Under the pieces are notes generated by a model, which made no database searches, was not told the origin of the DNA, and saw nothing but the letters and a program-made list of their open reading frames with translations. A DNA stretch of 64,000 nucleotides from NCBI GenBank assembly GCA_003194525.1, contig NBIV01000122.1:1-64000 (forward strand), read 5' to 3'. The stretch comes from Gracilariopsis chorda. Lineage: Eukaryota; Rhodophyta; Florideophyceae; Gracilariales; Gracilariaceae. Numbering within the stretch: position 1 is the first letter of the stretch; every line of letters starts with the position of its first letter. This document shows, piece by piece, positions 51,701 through 61,625 of the stretch. Both the position numbers and the translations under genes were made by a program.

Positions 51701-52211
51701 GTTGGGATAGTGGGATTCTTCACGCGGGCCTGGGAGGGCGTCAGTTGCCGAGGAAGAACATTGAACCTTGAACCGTTTGTGCGCTGTACGGTAAGGTTGT
51801 AGGTCTTCCAGTCGACGTGCGGGCGAGCAGAACGAAGCCATTCTCGACCTACAGTTACCAATGGTAGACCGTTATCCTTGTCATTCATCTCGATAACGTA
51901 AACCGACACTGGAATAGACAAGTCGCCGAGGGAGATGTGCGTTTGTGTCTCGAAGAAGATAGGAACTGTTGAATTGTTGCCAAGTTCAGTAAAGGGGAAT
52001 GCGGAAGCGCGGAGAGAAAGCTGGCAGAGACGAGCCGAGTTCAGTGACATGAAAGCGTAGGAGGCTCCAGGATCGAGGTGGAAGGCAACCTTATGGCCAT
52101 TTAAGGCACCTTCGTAGATCATTTCGCCCTTCGGAGCAGTGTCGATGGCTGAGAGCTTCGGTGGAGCCGTCGAACTGCTTGGATTCGCACTTGTGTGCGA
52201 AGTTCCTAGTT
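48718..52211 (-). CDS. pol: G1 Pol: protease, RT, RNase H, integrase, chromodomain
   Basis: Entered by the -1 shift; about 1160 residues, with the first internal ATG at 52122. Protease: F-H-L-D-P-G-A-S-Y, where D-P-G replaces the D-S-G or D-T-G of nearly all retropepsins. RT: L-V-G-A-Y-H-Q-M and the catalytic Y-L-D-D-I-L-V-Y-S. RNase H: L-A-T-D-A-S and T-D-H-D-P-I. Integrase: zinc domain H-G-V-G-H-L-G ... C-R-H-C, then D (V-T-F-D-F-L), D (V-S-D-R-D-P) and E (D-G-Q-S-E-N-M-I). V-F-H-V-S-R-L-K marks the integrase end. The last 60 residues (Y-L-V-H-F-V-G, D-A-V-W-L-P) resemble a diverged chromodomain. No stop or frameshift is seen. Confidence 0.94.
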
Positions 52212-52215
52212 TTTT
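52184..52215 (-). promoter_or_regulatory. G1 programmed -1 ribosomal frameshift signal
   Basis: The slippery heptamer A AAA AAC (52215-52209) is in the right phase for -1 slippage in the gag frame and is followed at once by the gag TAG (52208-52206). After a 7-nt spacer comes a perfect 7-bp stem, TTCGCAC (52201-52195) and GTGCGAA (52190-52184), loop ACAA. The pol frame is the -1 frame and is open from the heptamer onward. X XXY YYZ plus a hairpin 5-9 nt downstream is the established form of such signals. Confidence 0.85.
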
Positions 52216-53438
52216 GCCCTGTGATTCGGTGAGCGCTGGGCTGCGGAATCAGCTGCAATGTTGCGGCAAGGGTGACGAGGGTCGCTCCAAGGCTTCTTGC
52301 CACATTTCATGCAGCGATCGTTGGCGCGATACACACCATTCTCGACAGCGTTTCGTACGTCGGCGGGTCCCCAAGAAACAGCATCGGGATCCTTACCGAT
52401 CAGACTCGGATCTGGATGCTTTGAACTTGCGTTTTTCTGCCACGGTTCCTTGTTCTTTTGAGAACGTTTGGATTGAATGGGTTGGAAAGAGCTCGCATTG
52501 TTCCACTTCTCCGAGATATAGATCGTCCGGACATAATTGTAAACCTCAGACATCGATATAGGATTACCGTCTGGAAAGCGTTCGGATAACTTCTTACGGA
52601 AAAGCAGAGGTAGCGAGAGCTGCATAAACGTAAAAGCCTCAGACACAGGGGTGTGACAGATGTCGACCAGTTCTCTAAAGCTCGCGATATGTCTCTCTAT
52701 GGAACCATTGAGTCGCAGTTGGATCAAAGCAACACGAGCCATTGCACGTTCGTTTGCAGGCACAAACTCGGCTAGCATAGCCTCTTGCAGAACTGAGAGG
52801 TTCGGGAACGAAATGCCATCGCGAGTTGCGCGAGCGTACCACAGATCTGCGTGGTCACGTAATAAACAGACGGCAATGTCAACTTCTTGAGCGTCAGAAA
52901 TGCTAGAGCACAAGTTTGTCACTTTTCTGATACCTGAGATAAAGGAACGAACTTTGACCGAAGTCCGTTCAGATTCCTTCCCATGATAAGTGGCAAAGTT
53001 TGACGATTTCAACACGTTCAAAAGAAGGGGTGGTCTTCCGGGTTGGTGCTGGGATGGTGGGTCCACCGGAGTAGTGTCCAAAGGGCGGGTGGGTGTGGCA
53101 AGAACTGTAGTCCCGGATGCGGGAGAAACAGCTGCGACCGTCTGGGTCAGGGAGCTCACTTGGGCGGCTAACGCATCCAATGAAGCTTGCTGCTGCTGGA
53201 TCATTTCGAGAAGGGATGTTGGAAGTATTCCTTGTGGTCTCGGAGATGATGAACGGGAGGTAGCTGCGTCATCCGGATGCGGCAATTCGGCGGTCGGCTG
53301 GTGTAGTGGGGACAGAGCGGCAGGTGGCTGATGTCCGGTTGCACCGTTTTGAGCCGACGGATTTGCTGTACGGGAAGTTGAGCTGGCTGTCTGTGCTCTG
53401 AGGCGTGCTCTGGAGCGGGTCTCGCTTGCGGGGGGCAT
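52206..53438 (-). CDS. gag: G1 Gag
   Basis: 410 residues from ATG 53438-53436 (MPPASETRSRA), 61 nt from the LTR; an in-frame ATG lies farther up in the LTR but is upstream of the expected leader. Residues 1-60 are Ser/Ala/Arg-rich. A Gln/Ala/Ser coiled-coil-like segment at about 85-105 precedes the capsid (L-R-D-H-A-D-L-W-Y, R-L-N-G-S-I-E-R-H-I-A-S-F). The knuckle near the C-terminus is C-M-K-C ... H-P-C, spacing unlike the usual C-x2-C-x4-H-x4-C. It makes the particle shell and binds RNA. It ends in A AAA AAC TAG, the frameshift signal. Confidence 0.92.
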   Translation of the reverse strand: MPPASETRSRARLRAQTASSTSRTANPSAQNGATGHQPPAALSPLHQPTAELPHPDDAATSRSSSPRPQGILPTSLLEMIQQQQASLDALAAQVSSLTQTVAAVSPASGTTVLATPTRPLDTTPVDPPSQHQPGRPPLLLNVLKSSNFATYHGKESERTSVKVRSFISGIRKVTNLCSSISDAQEVDIAVCLLRDHADLWYARATRDGISFPNLSVLQEAMLAEFVPANERAMARVALIQLRLNGSIERHIASFRELVDICHTPVSEAFTFMQLSLPLLFRKKLSERFPDGNPISMSEVYNYVRTIYISEKWNNASSFQPIQSKRSQKNKEPWQKNASSKHPDPSLIGKDPDAVSWGPADVRNAVENGVYRANDRCMKCGKKPWSDPRHPCRNIAADSAAQRSPNHRAKN

Positions 53439-53475
53439 CGTGGTCGTAGCAGGACTGTAAAATGCGCACGAGAGG

Positions 53476-53497
53476 GGATCGAAATGCGATGCTACCA
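53476..53497 (-). promoter_or_regulatory. G1 primer-binding site, probably initiator tRNA-Met 3' end
   Basis: Two bases inside the 5' LTR the minus strand reads TGGTAGC, the complement of GCTACCA. The complementary strand also has GGATCGAAA upstream, as in the T-arm of eukaryotic initiator tRNA-Met, but the distance is 3 nt shorter than in a tRNA, so only the terminal part pairs perfectly. Confidence 0.55.
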
Positions 53498-53499
53498 AA

Positions 53500-53703
53500 T
53501 GTAATAAAGTGATGGTGAATAAGGTCTGGCCTTCTCCCAATGAAGGGGAAGGTCAGTTGACGCTCATTTTATACAGGTCTTGTAGCAGTCTGGAGACTTC
53601 TATGACTACGCTACAAACTAGATACTGTCTGTGAACATAACAGCTACAAGCCGATCACGGTGTTCAGGCGTGACTTGGCTTGTAGGCTGTCTTCTGTGTT
53701 ACA
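53500..53703 (-). repeat. G1 5' LTR
   Basis: 204 bp. On the minus strand it starts TGTAACACAGAAG and ends TATTACA, with TATAAAA inside (complement of ttttata at about 53568-53574), then a hairpin. Confidence 0.94.
53530..53574 (-). promoter_or_regulatory. G1 LTR TATA box and downstream hairpin
   Basis: Minus-strand TATAAAA, then CCTTCCCC-TTCATT-GGGAGAAGG about 15 nt downstream, a stem with one bulge. The same hairpin is at 48477-48499 in the 3' LTR. Confidence 0.65.
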
Positions 53704-53708
53704 CCGAG

Positions 53709-54160
53709 TCATAGCGCTAAACCAATCAAGAGACGGATGATGATCATGTCTGCATTGGAGCAGTCCTTGCGTATCTCATCCTTCATATGGTCTCTTTTGC
53801 CATGAGTGACTAGCCTAGCTTTCAACTTTCGTACGCGTTCCTCGACCTCCTTCACATTGTATACCGTATTTGAAGAGACAATATTGGCATTTGGAGGAAC
53901 AGAGCCTTCTGGTACCTCTTCATATGCATGGACCCAATTACCATTGTGTTCTTTTTCTGTGGCTTTCCTCAGTATCCAAGGTGGTGCGAATGGTAATTAT
54001 GCGGCGCAGACTTGTCGGGACCCGACTACCCCTTGTATCTCTTTCAGTATCGATTGCTCGTTGGACTCTAATACATGTGTATTATTAAACTCCTGATTTA
54101 TCATCAGATCTTCGGTGTATTTGCCCACATCCCTGTGTACGGCTCCTCGATTTTACATGT
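53709..54160 (-). pseudogene. C3 reverse transcriptase, upstream half
   Basis: The minus strand reads V-V-G-S-R-Q-V near 54030, P-P-W-I-L-R near 53975, L-V-T-H-G-K-R-D near 53800 and D-C-S-N-A-D-M just before the G1 junction, all aligned with C1. A stop replaces the Cys after I-G-L-A-L. Confidence 0.82.
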
Positions 54161-54200
54161 AGCTGTTCATGTAGTGCTATGCCCGGAGGCGAGAGTGCAC

Positions 54201-55034
54201 CGAAAGAAGTTCGTGATCTTTCCTCGTTAGAGGTGAGCCCAGTGGGGTAGAGCCCTCCCAGGAGTGACACGACTATGTCGGGTTGTACGGTCGAGGCCAC
54301 CCATCTCGACTTGCGCAGGGAGGTCGAGACAAGAATCAGTTATCCGCAGGAGCGGTGTGCGTGGAGGTGGTAGTCCTGTAGATAGGTGAGGTCTCCACGT
54401 TAGTGGCACGTGCAAACAAGAGCCGTGGGTAGCGGGAAAGCCATCCTGTATCCTGTAAAGGGAAAAGAAAGGGGAAGCTGAGTCACGACTGTCGTGACGA
54501 AGACTAACGGCAGTGCCGGTAAATAAAACTTTTACAAAGCTAACACGAGGACAGTTAAAATAGCAATCCGAATACTCGAGTCCTTTAGATAGGCAAGGGG
54601 TTTAGAATTTCCGTATGCTACGGTGCTTCCCTCTAAGTAGGAGTGGAGAAAACACGAAGGCGGTGAGGTCTAGAGTCAATTTCTCAGGTTCAGGGTCCCT
54701 TGTTGGGGATGGTTTACTGTTGCGACGGCAACTCGCCGGCGCACTAAGTACTAAGTATCTCAGAAATGGGTGTAAAAATAATAAATAGAAATACTAAATT
54801 ACTCCACTTTGGTGGTTCATGCCCATTACTGTAGCCAACTGCCAATTGACTCTTCCGTGTCCCACGTGTCTAATCACCTTTTAGTGGTCGTAGTTCATCC
54901 AATGACTAAACTACCCATACATTCGGGAAATCAACCAAGTACCAAGAATCCCTCCCTGAGGGCATTGCACTTAATATCTTCCTCCTTAGTCGGGAAAGCA
55001 ACCGCGAAAGCGGGGGAATCCCAGCAGAAAATGG
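54201..55034. other. Unassigned sequence upstream of gene G
   Basis: No domain recognised. It could hold the 5' flank or leader of gene G. Part of the left end may be decayed C3. Confidence 0.35.
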
Positions 55035-55164
55035 GTGATAAAAGTCCAAACCTCTGCCTCAGAGAAACAACCTCCTGCAAAAGCAGCGAACCCGATTCTC
55101 ACAAGTGCAAGCTCCACTTCTTCCTACTCAACTCAGTCAGATCACACCCTTTCGAAAAAGAAAT

Positions 55165-56815
55165 ATGAACAACAACAACCAGCCTCCAAGACCGACTCCA
55201 GTCGGGAACTTCACAACTGGTTTCCGGTCGGTACCCCTGCCACAAGGGAGGCGAGCTCCGGCACAGCCAGCCAACATTGGTACAGCGTTCCAGCATGGGT
55301 TCCAACTTCCATCAGCGGTGGCTCCTTCCAAACTGATCCCAGCGGCGACTTAGCCTTCTTATAATGCCCTCGTATGGTTAGATCCGATGAATCGGAGTCA
55401 CGCCTCTCGGCTACGGCTTGCCCCGTGGTTCCATGCCATCGCTGCCCTCGACGAGGATTTGCTTACGGCCTACGCGGATGGTTCCGGTACTTTGCCCGGT
55501 GATCTACCTAGCCTCGTCACCTCTTCGTGGGACTGGCGGCATCGAATCGCCATCCCGGTGCACCATATCCGAAGAACCTCGGGAGAATCCGCGGCTGCGG
55601 CTCATGAAGCGCTAGTGCGGATCGCATATCAACCTTCCAATTTCCCGGTGCCTACCGGCTTTGGCTTCGACGTCAGCCTATTCCGCACGCGCGGTGAAAT
55701 CGGTTACGACGAACCCCTGGCCAGCCTCGAAACACTCGCGTGGATGGGCTTTCCCGCTGGACGGCAGGAAGCACTGTGCTCGGAGCGACCGATACTTTGG
55801 GCTGAATTCCGGTACCTTCCCCGGCACTCCCGGTTCAAATTCCTCCAAAACTTCATCCGTTATGAACGGCGCCGGCGATCCCGTCAGGTACTTTGTCCCG
55901 TATTAAGATGTAGAGATTGAGCGAATTGCTCCGCCTCACCAACAGGATCGGTACGCCGCACTCCCCGAGTGGTGGAGGTTCTATGAGGCCTGCTGGGGTT
56001 GCTACGTTGACCACCCGCCGGCACTCACGTAACTCAGATCCTTTTTAATTCAGGATGCCCAGACGGTGCTTTGGTCGGTAATTGTAACCGAGTGGGCTGC
56101 TGGCACTGCGGCGTGTATTTTCGCTGAGGTTTATGACCAGTGTCGACTGTGGTTCATCGAACCGTATGTGCGGGCCGCTATTCGAAATCTGGATCTCATT
56201 GTCCCCCTTGGCGATATTGCCAACAATGACGAAGTACTCCAAGTACGTGGTTTGATCGAAAGTATTGACTGCATCGAGGTCCTGCTGGAACAGAGCGGTC
56301 GGCTTGACGGCAGTGGTGGCTGTACCGGTGGTCCGGGTCTTAGCAGAAACACCGCCCTCGCGGGGTAATTCATCTACTTTGATCCCTGAGAGTTTCAGGA
56401 GATTTCCTCCGAAGAGGCAAGCGAACTCCGCGACGCACCGCGGCTCGTGCCGGTCGACCACTCGATTGGGTACTTCGATTCCGACGAATACTACCGCGCG
56501 TATAGCGGGGATGACCCAATGGTCGATAACGAAACCAAACAGCTGGGGGACATGGAACTAGATGTTGCCGACATGGTCGTAGAGGAATCCCTCGAGGGGG
56601 TGCCGCCGGTTCCCAGTCCTCTGATGGCAAGCGCCAGGCCTTCACTTCCCAGCAGGGGGACGGGCAATGAAAGCGATGTCATTGCCCGCTTTCTCCACAG
56701 AGCGGTTTTAAGCGCTGCCAAGGTTTCGGGTGACGTCAACACGATGGGGGATGCCATGGCTTACTGCCTTGCGGTTGTTCACCCCCTGGACAATGGGGAG
56801 GGGTCGAACCTCTAA
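55165..56815 (+). pseudogene. Gene G: unknown protein, decayed
   Basis: A frame from ATG 55165 (M-N-N-N-N-Q-P-P-R-P) runs to 55920, with a TAG at 55351 and then good coding composition (W-D-W-R-H-R-I, V-P-T-G-F-G-F-D-V). Near 55800 coding character passes to the frame carried by 55661-55906 and, after stops at 55904, about 56034, 56366 and 56390, to 56815. Later parts include W-W-R-F-Y-E-A-C-W and the acidic Y-F-D-S-D-E-Y-Y. Total about 550 codons. Many stops fit a C-to-T change of CAA, CAG or CGA. An alternative N-terminus in another frame (55035, Ser/Thr/Gln-rich) is possible. I recognise no family. It converges with gene H and stops 28 bp before the nearest minus-strand frame end. Confidence 0.5.
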
Positions 56816-57049
56816 TCCAGTATCCTGGTCTCTTTCCCTGGGTTAGCCAGTAATGTAGCTTAGCATCACACAGGAGCGCGTGGCTCCTGAGTAAACTTTC
56901 CCGTTTTGAACGGCGTTCTCTGCTTCATTCCCGTCCTTCACGGAGCCCATACAAAAGAGGGTGTACTCCTTCTTTCCTACCTTTCCTGGATTCGCGGCGT
57001 TTTTATCCCACTTGGGCATTGCACAGCGTAGCTGGATCTGCGGTACCAG
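56816..57049 (-). other. Between the convergent genes G and H
   Basis: Contains a hairpin CAGGAGC-GCGTG-GCTCCTG (about 56872-56890). The minus frame 57124-56843 is open (93 residues, Lys/Asn/Gly-rich, with C-A-M and C-M-G) and may be an alternative end of gene H. Confidence 0.35.
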
Positions 57050-57802
57050 CGCTGCGGTGATATTTGACCACCTTCGAACGAGGAAGGTGTTCGATGGGTT
57101 CCATGGTGTTCTAGCTTGGGTCATATCCGTACCAACGGTCGCGGTATCTTAGAATACCTCCCTGATTCCGGGTGTACCCGACGATTCGGTCAATCACAAA
57201 CTCTTGTTTGTATACTTGCCGGCCTTGTCGTGTTATGGTGACCTCGCTTGTCAGGGGTTGCCGATGGAACGGTATATTTTCCCTCAGGGGTGCGTCAGAA
57301 TGCAACGTTCCGGCTTCGCTTGGAGGGTGCGGCGCAGAGTGCGGAATAATATACCTCAAGAGGGTGTCTTCGTGGAACGGTTGCCGCGAACCACGGTAAT
57401 TGGGTCGTACTGCTAGTTTGCGGGGGTCCTCCCTCCCATGTTGATGGTAGTCCAGTCGAACCGCGAGCTTGCGGGGATGATGCCGCTTTGGCGGAGTTGC
57501 AGAGGTCATTACCTAGTGGGGCTTTCCGCGTCACGCGGTGATTGGTGCGGGGTGCACAATCTCCGTGCGTTCACGTGACTACCACGACATGTGGTTTTGA
57601 ACTGCGTCTTTGCGTTCCGCCTCCTCTAGCATGGGGTTTACACTGTCCAGCTGAGCCGTGCACTGCTTTGTTTGCACCCAGTATCCGGCGGTCACTTCCA
57701 GTGCTCTGGTGTGGGGCATCAAAATCTCTGATGGGGCGTGGACAGCTGGCGCCATGGACACCCTGTCCGGGGAATTGGAATCTGGTTGAGGTGTGATGTC
57801 TT

Positions 57803-58112
57803 TGTTAACTAATGCAGGAATTTCTCAAACTGGAAACAGTTGTTTCCGGAAGAAGTACCAAAATTTAAACTGAAGCAGTTTGAATCGCGTGGTAGCCCAC
57901 GCAGTGCACACGCAACCTACGCAGTCGTAGTTGGGCTTCCAGAAGAAAGCTGCGCGATATAGAACTAGAGAATAAATAAGCCTGCCTTCGGAGAGAACTC
58001 TGAAGGAAGGGGGCAGAACTCAGAGAGAGACCTCTGAGCCTTTTGTGCCTGTTTTCTTTTGCTTACCGCGCTATTCAGACACACTTCAACCGCGTATCGT
58101 ATCCGACCAACA
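57803..58112 (+). repeat. T3 5' LTR with hairpins after an AT-rich box
   Basis: The TATA-like ataaataa at 57972-57979 is followed by CCTTCGGAG (57985-57993) / CTCTGAAGG (57998-58006), 8 of 9 paired, and then CTCAGAG / CTCTGAG near 58018-58037. The LTR end gives CAAAGTGCTTTG at 58111-58122, the T1/T2 palindrome with one change. Confidence 0.92.
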
Positions 58113-58158
58113 AAGTGCTTTGAGACGTCAAATCGTACCGGACCGCTACGAGAAGAAG

Positions 58159-59588
58159 ATGTTTACTTATTGACTGGTTAACACTATCCAAGCCCCAAAC
58201 TTGGCTAAAGCAACACAACGGGAACTGATTCGTTCTGAGCCAAACTACTCAGCCTATGTAGAGCGCGTGAATGACATCAATGCAGATAGACCGGCAACGC
58301 AGAGAATCAAAGCTGCATCAATTCTTCAATGCATCAAACATAAGCTGCTGCATAGCCTTTGCATCCTGGGCAGAATCGAGGGCGCTTCGAAAGCCGAAGA
58401 AGCAACATACGACTCTGTGAAGAACGGGTTCGATTCTCGTCGGGCACACACATCTCGAAACCTAAATGATCGCGTGGAAGAGGCAATTTCAAGAGTAACG
58501 TATAAGGTCTTCCCGAGAGACCCCGCCGGAACCGCCGAACAGTTTGTACTCGACTTTATAACCGCACTAGACGAGCATAACGCATCTGAGGTAGTCAGTA
58601 GTCAAAGAGAGCGACAGATGCAAGCAGCTGGCCACGAAGCTCGTGAGCAAAGTAGAACCGCCCGAACTGAGGCAACTGGTTAGAGACCAGATGGGCATGT
58701 GGACTGTAGAGCAGAAAGGAAACTTGAAGTTCATTACAAACACACTGTCAACACTCGCCGACCAAGTTCATGCTGTTCAGTCAGCTACTTCAAAGCTGAA
58801 ACGAAATCAAGGACAGAGCTATCAGAGGAACACCCAGAACCGGACCGGGCAAGAGCGCCCAGGAAAGGTCCAGAACACTTACCGCCCCGTCCACGAACAT
58901 CTCGGAGAAAAGGTAGACTCCGTCGACACGAAAAGAAGGAAGCTCAAGGAGACTGGAATAAGGCATGCCTCAACACCGAGGAATGCGATGGAATCCACCC
59001 CAGGAGCAAGTGTCCAGTCACCTTGAAGGAGAAACGGCGGGAACTTTTGGACCGATTCTTTGGAAATAAAAAAAACGGGAAGAAGGCCAATTTATCTTCC
59101 GTTCGTTCCCGTTCACGAACAACTCCGAATGAAGACGAAGGCCGGCACTCTTTAATGCTCAACGACGTGGAAGAAGTTGCCTTTGGAGACTCAGGAGCCG
59201 ATTAATCTACGATCTCATCCGCATTATTTGCAGTAATCAGGGAGAAGCATCCCTACACGCCCTATCAGAGACTCAAAGAGCCAATGATATTAGAGCCAGC
59301 ATTTAGAGACCGTACGACACCCGCAATTCAACAGCCGTTGCAAAGACACAGCTATCATTTACGATCATCTTGTCGAACACTGGCCTCCCCGTCCGCATTC
59401 GAGATGTAGAATTTTTGATTGCAGAAGATGACATGGCAGAAGTACTGCTAAGTAGACCGCTTCTGAAGGCGGTCGGATTCGATCTAGGAAAGCATCTTCG
59501 AAACTTGGGCCCAGAAATCGACGGTATGTCAGAGAGAGAGCTGAAATCAGAGACTGCGCGCTTTCTTCGACAACCTTCAAAGGACTGA
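58159..59588 (+). pseudogene. T3 Gag and protease, broken
   Basis: The ATG at 58159 aligns with the T2 start, but the fifth codon is TGA where T2 has GGA. Gag resumes from 58201 to a frameshift near 58640, continues in the 58643-59026 frame and shifts back before the knuckle (C-L-N-T-E-E-C ... H ... C, about 58965-59010). The protease keeps G-D-S-G-A-D but has TAA right after it (59203-59205). The flap region V-R-I-R-D-V-E-F is in another frame at 59370-59588. Confidence 0.85.
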
Positions 59589-59628
59589 GCTACGAAGAAG
59601 CAGACGACGACCCGATAGATCTCCCAGA

Positions 59629-61562
59629 GTGTCTGTAAGCATGTTTGGGATCGAAACTGACGACACTATTCAGGAAGGAGTACTGAAGGCTGTTGAAAAC
59701 GCCACAGCCAGCGGAATGTCACGGACAGGCACCAAAGAATTGAAGTCATTGTTGGAAAGCCATCGGGACTGTTTTCGCGTCAACCTGGGGCCCGATCCTC
59801 CTGCAAAGCTAGCACCGCTGTCCGTGCGACTCAAACCTAACGCCAAGCTTTTCCGATGCGCCCAGCGCCACTACGATCCATACCAAAGAGTTTTCATCCC
59901 ACATACAATACGCCAGCTCGAGAAAACCGGCGCTGTATATAAGAATCCGGGCGCGCGTTGGGCAAGCCCAGCACTAGCCGTACGAAAGCCAGGCACGGAA
60001 AAGCTACGGTTCACAGAAGATCTTCGTGGGACCAATTCCAGGACACTTCCGCTGCAGTCAGCGATGCCACATCTGGAGTCCCTTCTCCAGAACTGTAGTG
60101 AAAGCAAATGCTTTGCGAACATTGATTTCACCCACGGATACTGGTAAATACCCTTAGACCCTACCTCGCAAGAAATCATGTCCATACAAACCCCAGATGG
60201 AGTTTACCCACCAACACGAACTTTGCAGGGAGAAATGGATTCTGGGAATCATTTCCAGTCCGTCACCAGCGAACAAGTTGCAGGAATGGTACAGCGAATG
60301 ATACAGTGGCTTGACGACTTTCTCATGTACGCGAAAACGGAGGAGAAGCTACTAGAAGACATTAAAGCTTTTTTATCTGTCTGCCGCAAGATTGGTTTCA
60401 AATTGAACCCGCCCGAATCTGTTTTTTCTGCAAGGAAGTGAAGTTCTGCGGCAAAATTATATCATCGCGAGAAGGAGTCCGTTTCGACCCTCGTAACCTT
60501 GAAGGACTGTAGACCATGCGAAAGCCTGAGATGGGTAGCGAACTGCAGCAACTAATAGGCGCCGCAAACTGGATGCGATCTTCTATTCCGAACTACTCAA
60601 ATATAGTTCAGCCGCTCGGCGACCTACTCGAAGACGCGTATAAGCAGGCTGGTAAACGAACCAAAAAGGCAGTGGGGAAGATTCGCATCAGCAACTATTG
60701 GAGGAACGCACACAAAACAGCATTCAACCAAATAGTTTCCCAACTAGTTGCGCCAACTAAGCTCTCGCTGCCAAAGAAAGGGTACAGAACTTGCCTCCTC
60801 ACAGACGCCTCCGATTTTCATTGGTCTGCCATCCTAAGGCAGTCGCCTGAGGCGAAAGAACACAAATCAGTCGAAAACCAAACGCACGAGCCAATGTGTT
60901 TCTTGTCTGGTTCGTTTAGAGGTTCTGCTGAAAGATGGAGCGTCTCTGAGAAGGAAGGGTTCGCTATAGTGGAAGCAATGTGCAGGATGGACTATCCCAC
61001 AGCTAGCAGAATGATATCAATCTACACCGACCATTCCAACCTCGTATACATATACGACCTATACGGGCAGAACCCGGGGATCGCGCGACATGCAGCAAAC
61101 CAACTCATGCGGTGGGCCCTCAAGCTGAGCGCATTGCGTTACATCATCGAGCACATCCCGGAAGAGAAGAACTTCTGGGCCGACATGCTCTCTAGAAGGG
61201 CGGTAGAGCCAAAGACGACAGTACAGACTTCTAACGTAGGAAGAGCCAGCGCACTTATGGTCGCCCCGATCAGTCCAAGAATCGATGAAGAACTCGACTG
61301 GTCTTCGAAGAAAGAAATCCTCGCGTCACAGAATATGCACTCCGCACAAGCTCCAAAGAACTTCTTGAAGCAAGAGAAGCCTTGGAAATTCGTTTCAGGC
61401 CAGATATGGATCCCCGAGCCAGGCAAGCTGCTGCGTCTACGAACGCTTATCGCCGCACATACCGGAAGAGGAGGCCACAGAGCATTCGATCCTGCGCTGG
61501 CATCCGTCTCTGGACATATTTGTTGGAAGAGCATTCGCGAAGACACCCAGCAGTTTGTATGA
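59629..61562 (+). pseudogene. T3 RT and RNase H to integrase zinc domain, broken
   Basis: 59629-60147 covers the N-terminal RT to D-F-T-H-G-Y-W, where a TAA replaces Gln. 60178-60441 contains the catalytic Q-W-L-D-D-F-L intact. 60516-61562 has RNase H (L-L-T-D-A-S-D, Y-T-D-H-S-N) without the T2 nonsense codon (W-S-V-S-E-K-E-G-F), then A-H-T-G-R-G-G-H of the integrase zinc domain and a TGA in place of the Arg before C-F-H-C. Confidence 0.87.
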
Positions 61563-61625
61563 TCCTGTTTCCATTGCATAGCAACAGAGTCTGGTTCTAC
61601 TTTACCCAGACCATTAGGCCACACC

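Larger units (their letters stand above)
48447..53703 (-). mobile_element. G1: apparently intact gypsy chromovirus, TSD CCGAG
   Basis: LTRs at 48447-48716 (3') and 53500-53703 (5'), TGTAATA ... GTTACA on the plus strand, with CCGAG at 48442-48446 and 53704-53708. Gag and Pol are both uninterrupted, in frames joined by a -1 shift. Pol order is protease, RT, RNase H, integrase, diverged chromodomain. The polypurine tract aacggggtgag (minus) overlaps the pol stop. LTR sequences are almost the same except for the 66-bp length difference. Nothing prevents activity in the visible sequence, so it is the best candidate for a live element here. Confidence 0.97.
46872..54200 (-). mobile_element. C3: copia relic related to C1, split by chromovirus G1
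   Basis: The 3' LTR is at 46872-47122. RNase H and RT lie at 47138-48441, then G1 (48447-53703), then the RT start and integrase-RT linker at 53709 to about 54160. Removing G1 and one CCGAG copy rejoins the RT segment around D-V-K-G exactly where C1 reads it. The 5' LTR, Gag, protease and integrase core are not found. The right end is approximate. Confidence 0.88.

Noticed and set aside
55351..57520. Repeat-induced point mutation as the cause of all stops in G and H
   Set aside because: Several stops fit C-to-T changes, but no matched copies are at hand to test for directional mutation, and T2 and T3 stops do not follow the pattern.
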